From a virus, in the IMG/VR virus record IMGVR_UViG_3300009537_000938, positions 1-45,891 of that record: DNA of 45,891 bases, one strand, 5' to 3'. Positions within the stretch are counted from its first letter, which is position 1. Each line of letters opens with the position of its first letter. This document shows positions 42,824 to 45,891 of this stretch, in pieces. The translations under genes were made by a program, and so were the position numbers. Under the pieces are notes generated by a model. The model was not told where the DNA came from, ran no database searches, and saw only the letters and a program-made list of their open reading frames with translations.

Positions 42824-43192
42824 ATGAGTAAACCAAAAGACATTAGCGAGGCAGTTGCAAGGGCAAGAAAATACGGAACCCCTACATATATGATGCTCGC
42901 GGATGAGATTGAACAATTAAAGAAAGAGAAATCCCACATGGCCTTGGACGCTTTGGCGTCAGAGGGTCAGTGGATGGAGAAGAGCGACAAGGCACAGACA
43001 TTGATTGAGCATATTGCTAACCAACCTGTTAAGCACCCAGAACAGCCAAGGGCGTTATGCAGGGCGTATCTTAAGGCGGAGGAAGACGAGGATGACTTTA
43101 CCCGGGCAGGCTTTACCAAAGGCGAGTTAATTTGGGGCGTGGTGCTCGGCGTGATTGCCCTCGGCATATTGATCTTCAAGGTGCTGCCATGA
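42824..43192 (+). CDS. Hypothetical protein with C-terminal membrane anchor
   Basis: 122 residues from ATG 42824 (after AAGGAGCAGAGTG). Coiled-coil-like N-terminal half (MLADEIEQLKKEKSHMALDA), C-terminal membrane segment LIWGVVLGVIALGILIF. Function unknown. Confidence 0.65.
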   Translation: MSKPKDISEAVARARKYGTPTYMMLADEIEQLKKEKSHMALDALASEGQWMEKSDKAQTLIEHIANQPVKHPEQPRALCRAYLKAEEDEDDFTRAGFTKGELIWGVVLGVIALGILIFKVLP

Positions 43193-43220
43193 GCCACAAG
43201 ATTGTAAAAAGAGGCTTGGT

Positions 43221-43415
43221 ATGACACAGGACGAGTTCGAGACAGTAACGGGCAGTATGACCATCCCGGCACATGCCAAGCAAGCGGCGCACGCCGTGTT
43301 TGTTAACGGGTTCACACACAAGCGCGCGCGGGTTAAACACCGGGTGGACTTGCAGCTATTCTTGCGCACCGTGCGTAAGGTGGAGGATGCGTATCTGAAG
43401 GGGAAGTGTGCGTGA
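43221..43415 (+). CDS. HTH-like small protein
   Basis: 64 residues. PAHAKQAAHAVFVNGFTHKR then VDLQLFLRTVRKVEDAYLKG: an architecture like the TrfB-type HTH at 39483. Overlaps the nuclease gene (GTGA). A DNA-binding role is inferred. Confidence 0.55.
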   Translation: MTQDEFETVTGSMTIPAHAKQAAHAVFVNGFTHKRARVKHRVDLQLFLRTVRKVEDAYLKGKCA

Positions 43416-43840
43416 GCGAACGCGATCTCAACAATAAGTTGCGTGAGGCGCTGCGTGGCCACGGGCACTTTGTCCGGGTCGAGAACGCCGTTGAGAGTGG
43501 TACCCCGGATATTAACTTTTGCAATAACTACGGGGTCGATCATTGGATCGAGTGCAAGCATGTTGCGAAGTGGCCAACGCGTAACGCAACTGCTTTGCGG
43601 GTTCACCATTTCACCGCCGAGCAGCGTCTGTGGCTCGCACAGCGCATCAAGGCAGGGGGCAATGCATGGGTGTTGTTGCAGGTGGGTAAGGACTACCTGT
43701 TGTTCGACGGGGGCTGGGCGGCAGCATATCTGGGGCACGAGAGCCGGGCAGGGGTTGAGGCTGGGGCGGTGTCGCTGGATTGGGCGGAGATTGTGGGGAT
43801 ATTAGTAAATGCTAATGCAGATACGCCTGTAAGTGTTTGA
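43412..43840 (+). CDS. PD-(D/E)XK nuclease, VRR-NUC-like
   Basis: 142 residues from GTG 43412 (GTG 43406 is possible). The core ENAVESGTPDINFCNNYG...WIECKH supplies E, D and E-x-K of the nuclease active site. A C-terminal LLQVGKDYLLFDGG strand closes the fold. Such small phage enzymes cut branched or single-stranded DNA during replication. Its TGA is part of promoter copy 3. Confidence 0.8.
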   Translation: MSERDLNNKLREALRGHGHFVRVENAVESGTPDINFCNNYGVDHWIECKHVAKWPTRNATALRVHHFTAEQRLWLAQRIKAGGNAWVLLQVGKDYLLFDGGWAAAYLGHESRAGVEAGAVSLDWAEIVGILVNANADTPVSV

Positions 43841-43891
43841 TATTTAAAGGGAAAAATAAATGTTTACATTCCTGTGTAAAGGAACTATATT
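43831..43891 (+). promoter_or_regulatory. Conserved phage promoter block with palindromic operator, copy 3
   Basis: -35 TTTACA 43863-43868, -10 TATATT 43886-43891, spacing 17. The palindrome TTTACA-TTCCTG-TGTAAA is at 43863-43880. Shares upstream AAGTGTTTGA and the AAAGGGAAAAATAAATG sequence with copy 2. Drives the gene at 43932. Confidence 0.78.
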
Positions 43892-43931
43892 TATACTACA
43901 GAAAGCAAATAACAGCACACAGGAGAACGAC

Positions 43932-44714
43932 ATGGATTACTACTACATCAGCACCGGCGATAAAACAAAAATGTACACTTTGCGCCACGCGTATACCGAA
44001 CAGCGCCACACGCGCGAGGGCGTTATGGATATTCGCCGCGACGAATATTGCTGCAACCTTTCAATCGACTGGGGCAAGGCAATGGCGAAAGCCCAAGCGC
44101 GAGTTGGTGGCGGCACCTTGCGCAGCGAAGAATTTAACCTTGAAGAAATTCGCCGCCGCAACGCAGAAGAAGTTGAGGCTGCACGCATACAGAAGCAGGA
44201 ATGCGAAGACGCGCAACGCGCCAGCCGCGTCGAAGCGCACCTTGCGGAAGTCCAGCACTGTATTTTCCCTTTCGGCAAGTACACCGGCAAAACGTTCGAT
44301 GATGTTTACGAGTACGACCGCAGCTACATTCAATACATGGGCAGCATCAAAATTGAAGAAGCCGACCCGGTACCTGAGCTATTAAAGAAAGTGTTGCAGG
44401 CGCGCTACCCTGAGCTGTTCGTGCCACTGCCTGAGGCCAACGGTGAGTATTACGGCGAGGTTGGTAGCCGCGAAACGTTTAACGCGATGATCACCGCGCG
44501 CTTCGGCTTTGAAACACAGTTTGGCTGGACTACCGTATTAAAGATGGTAAAGGACAGCGGCGAGCTTCTTGTGTATATGGGCAGCGGTAACGTAGACGGC
44601 GACAAGGGCGACGCAGTGCAGTTCACAGCCACTATTAAAGAGCACGCCCTGTACGACGGCGAAAATCAAACTAAAGTTCAGCGCCCTGCTAAATGGGCAG
44701 TGATTGAAGATTAA
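43932..44714 (+). CDS. EXOX-domain-containing phage protein
   Basis: 260 residues from ATG 43932 (after AGGAGAACGAC). Residues about 115-140 read FPFGKYTGKTFDDVYEYDRS, the small EXOX-type (exonuclease X C-terminal) DUF3820-like domain. The C-terminus (GWTTVLKMVKDSGELLVYMG then GDAVQFTATIKEHALYDGEN) is an OB-like nucleic acid binding region. The N-terminus has a coiled-coil EEVEAARIQKQECEDAQRAS. Only gene directly behind promoter copy 3; a DNA-handling early protein is likely. Confidence 0.75.
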   Translation: MDYYYISTGDKTKMYTLRHAYTEQRHTREGVMDIRRDEYCCNLSIDWGKAMAKAQARVGGGTLRSEEFNLEEIRRRNAEEVEAARIQKQECEDAQRASRVEAHLAEVQHCIFPFGKYTGKTFDDVYEYDRSYIQYMGSIKIEEADPVPELLKKVLQARYPELFVPLPEANGEYYGEVGSRETFNAMITARFGFETQFGWTTVLKMVKDSGELLVYMGSGNVDGDKGDAVQFTATIKEHALYDGENQTKVQRPAKWAVIED

Positions 44715-44725
44715 TAACAAGCAAC

Positions 44726-44739
44726 GCCCCTTCGGGGGC
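44726..44739 (+). other. UUCG-tetraloop hairpin
   Basis: GCCCC-TTCG-GGGGC after the EXOX-type gene. Without a U tract it is a weak terminator at best; it may protect the upstream mRNA 3' end. Confidence 0.55.
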
Positions 44740-44746
44740 AGAGGAT

Positions 44747-44941
44747 ATGAATATGGAAAAAATACTCGATTTAATGACTAAGTATGATGAAATATCTAAT
44801 GAGGTAGGACGTATTACAGTTTCATTTAATGCCGACGGCACAGGGTCATTTCAAACAACTTGCACCAATCGCATTTTTTGTTTCACCGGGTTGTATAACG
44901 CTGAAGCAGTAATTAAAGAAGCAATCGAAGAAGCACTTTAA
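44747..44941 (+). CDS. Hypothetical protein, 64 residues
   Basis: ATG 44747; a second ATG lies two codons later. ILDLMTKYDEISNEVGRITV then a short beta region and a basic-acidic helical end. Function unknown. Confidence 0.55.
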   Translation: MNMEKILDLMTKYDEISNEVGRITVSFNADGTGSFQTTCTNRIFCFTGLYNAEAVIKEAIEEAL

Positions 44942-44951
44942 GGAGAACGAC

Positions 44952-45110
44952 ATGACCAACGCAGAACTAAAAAGCATGACAACTGCCCAGCTCCACGAGA
45001 AGCTGGCAAAGCTGGATAATGTTATTGCCAAGCACCCACAGAAGACAATGAGGGCGCAAGCTGGCGGCACCAAGGCGGTGATTCTTAATTACATGGAGCG
45101 CTTATCATGA
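44952..45110 (+). CDS. Hypothetical basic protein, 52 residues
   Basis: ATG 44952 after AAGGAGAACGAC. NAELKSMTTAQLHEKLAKLD then basic C-terminus. ATGA overlap with the next gene. Function unknown. Confidence 0.6.
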   Translation: MTNAELKSMTTAQLHEKLAKLDNVIAKHPQKTMRAQAGGTKAVILNYMERLS

Positions 45111-45526
45111 ACGAAGAACAAGCTGATCTGTTGGTTGATTTGTACAATTTATTGTGGAACCTGCCGCGTGATCATAAGTTTGATATTGACGACTGGTACA
45201 TTGGTGACCGACTACCAAAGGAGGAAATGACGGAAGAAAAAATAGTTGAATGTGGATATTCTTGCTGCGCAGTTGGTTGGGCCATAACGTGCCTACCTAG
45301 CTGGACGGCTGCTGGGTTTCATTGGTGTGACAGAGGCAGTCCAGAGTTTAATAGGGGCGGGGTCTTCAAGTCGTTTTATGAAAACGCCCCGAGCACGTTG
45401 GGCGTCACCGAGGAGGAGTTCGACAGCATGTTCATGCCGATGACAGGGAATGAGACCACTACGGGCGTTCGCAAGCAAATTGCGCGGGTGCTGGATGCTC
45501 ATGGCTGGATGCTGGTGGATGTATGA
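45107..45526 (+). CDS. Conserved phage hypothetical protein
   Basis: 139 residues. Pattern GYSCCAVGWAITCLPSW and the C-terminal GVRKQIARVLDAHGW are shared by a phage family of unknown role. Two adjacent Cys pairs may bind metal. Confidence 0.65.
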   Translation: MNEEQADLLVDLYNLLWNLPRDHKFDIDDWYIGDRLPKEEMTEEKIVECGYSCCAVGWAITCLPSWTAAGFHWCDRGSPEFNRGGVFKSFYENAPSTLGVTEEEFDSMFMPMTGNETTTGVRKQIARVLDAHGWMLVDV

Positions 45527-45870
45527 GCTTGTCCTGTGATTGCGGTATGGGCGATTATGATTATTATTATATTCCGCCTAGTGATTATTCCACGCTGAGT
45601 ACAAGGCGCAGGCAGCGGTGCTGTAGCTGTGGATCGTTGATCTCGGTCGGCGCGACCGTGGCTGAGTACGGGCGATACAGATCCCCTTACAATGACATCG
45701 AGGAGCGTATTTATGGGGATGAGGTGCCGCTAGCCAGTAAGTATCACTGTGAGGAGTGTGCGGATGTTTTCTTCTCGTTGCAAGAGTTAGGCTTCTGTTT
45801 GACGCTCGGGGACAGCGTTAAAGACCTGTTGGAGCAGTACCAAGAGTACGTGAAAGAGCAGGCAATATAA
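45523..45870 (+). CDS. Zinc-ribbon-like protein
   Basis: 115 residues. An N-terminal CDCGMG, then RQRCCSCGSLISVG and a later YHCEECADVF make a split zinc ribbon. Tyr-rich N-terminal segment (DYDYYYIPPSDYST). ATGA overlap with the previous gene. Function unknown; ends 21 bases before the end of the window. Confidence 0.65.
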   Translation: MSLSCDCGMGDYDYYYIPPSDYSTLSTRRRQRCCSCGSLISVGATVAEYGRYRSPYNDIEERIYGDEVPLASKYHCEECADVFFSLQELGFCLTLGDSVKDLLEQYQEYVKEQAI

Positions 45871-45891
45871 ACAAAAGTAATCAGGTTAATA

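Noticed and set aside
44724-44746. Intrinsic terminator after the EXOX-type gene
   Set aside because: Hairpin is stable but lacks a U tract; kept only as a hairpin.

Overview
The window is almost entirely one tailed bacteriophage (Caudoviricetes, siphovirus-like), with every phage gene on the + strand. The exception is roughly the first 1.27 kb, which looks foreign: a 5'-truncated bacterial EF-Tu gene (1-966), then the remains of a membrane protein on the minus strand (about 970-1286), then phage sequence that begins in mid-module. No terminase, portal, capsid or major tail gene is present, so the left part of the phage genome is missing. The left edge is probably a chimeric assembly join, less likely an integration or recombination scar. 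The tail module (DUF2460, DUF2163, NlpC/P60, gp15-like) matches gene transfer agents and phages of alphaproteobacteria, so a Gram-negative, probably alphaproteobacterial, host is likely. No integrase or lysogeny repressor is visible in this part.

Layout. 1.27-14.6 kb: a tail assembly chaperone pair with a probable -1 frameshift, tape measure protein, distal tail, hub, tail peptidase, tip protein, and two or three fibre or receptor-binding proteins, one with internal repeats. 14.6-16 kb: lysis genes (M15 endolysin, 3TM-type holin, small membrane proteins). 16-18.5 kb: ClpP-like protease, PQ-loop (SemiSWEET-like) membrane protein, HTH-metallophosphoesterase, SNase-like protein. 18.54-18.87 kb: an AT-rich non-coding stretch holding an array of a 9-bp repeat, a candidate replication origin or operator block. 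18.9-26.8 kb: replication genes (SNF2 helicase, possible ssDNA-binding protein, AEP-type primase, UvrD-type helicase, TSCPD protein) interrupted at 22.72-23.2 kb by a structured RNA with a group I intron-like core and a tRNA-like T arm.

26.8-38.3 kb: DUF932 protein, metallophosphoesterase and small conserved phage proteins. Next comes a compact operon of queD, queE, queC and a phosphoribosyltransferase-folE fusion, followed by a DpdA-like transglycosylase, a beta-clamp-like protein and a family A DNA polymerase. Together these genes predict that guanines in the phage DNA are replaced by a 7-deazaguanine, most simply 7-cyano-7-deazaguanine (dPreQ0), as protection against host restriction. Downstream lie a phage-encoded CsrA and a mannose-6-phosphate isomerase-type cupin. 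38.3-45.9 kb: many small accessory genes, including tandem YopX paralogues and a PD-(D/E)XK nuclease.

Three intergenic spacers (26.83, 38.34 and 43.84 kb) carry the same roughly 60-bp promoter block. It has a strong sigma70-type -35/-10 pair, in two copies overlapped by a TTTACA-N6-TGTAAA palindrome. These look like coordinately controlled early promoters. Stable hairpins (two with U-rich tails, others with UUCG or GCAA tetraloops) separate several of the downstream genes. Annotation is from direct reading of the sequence and motif recognition only; no database search was possible.
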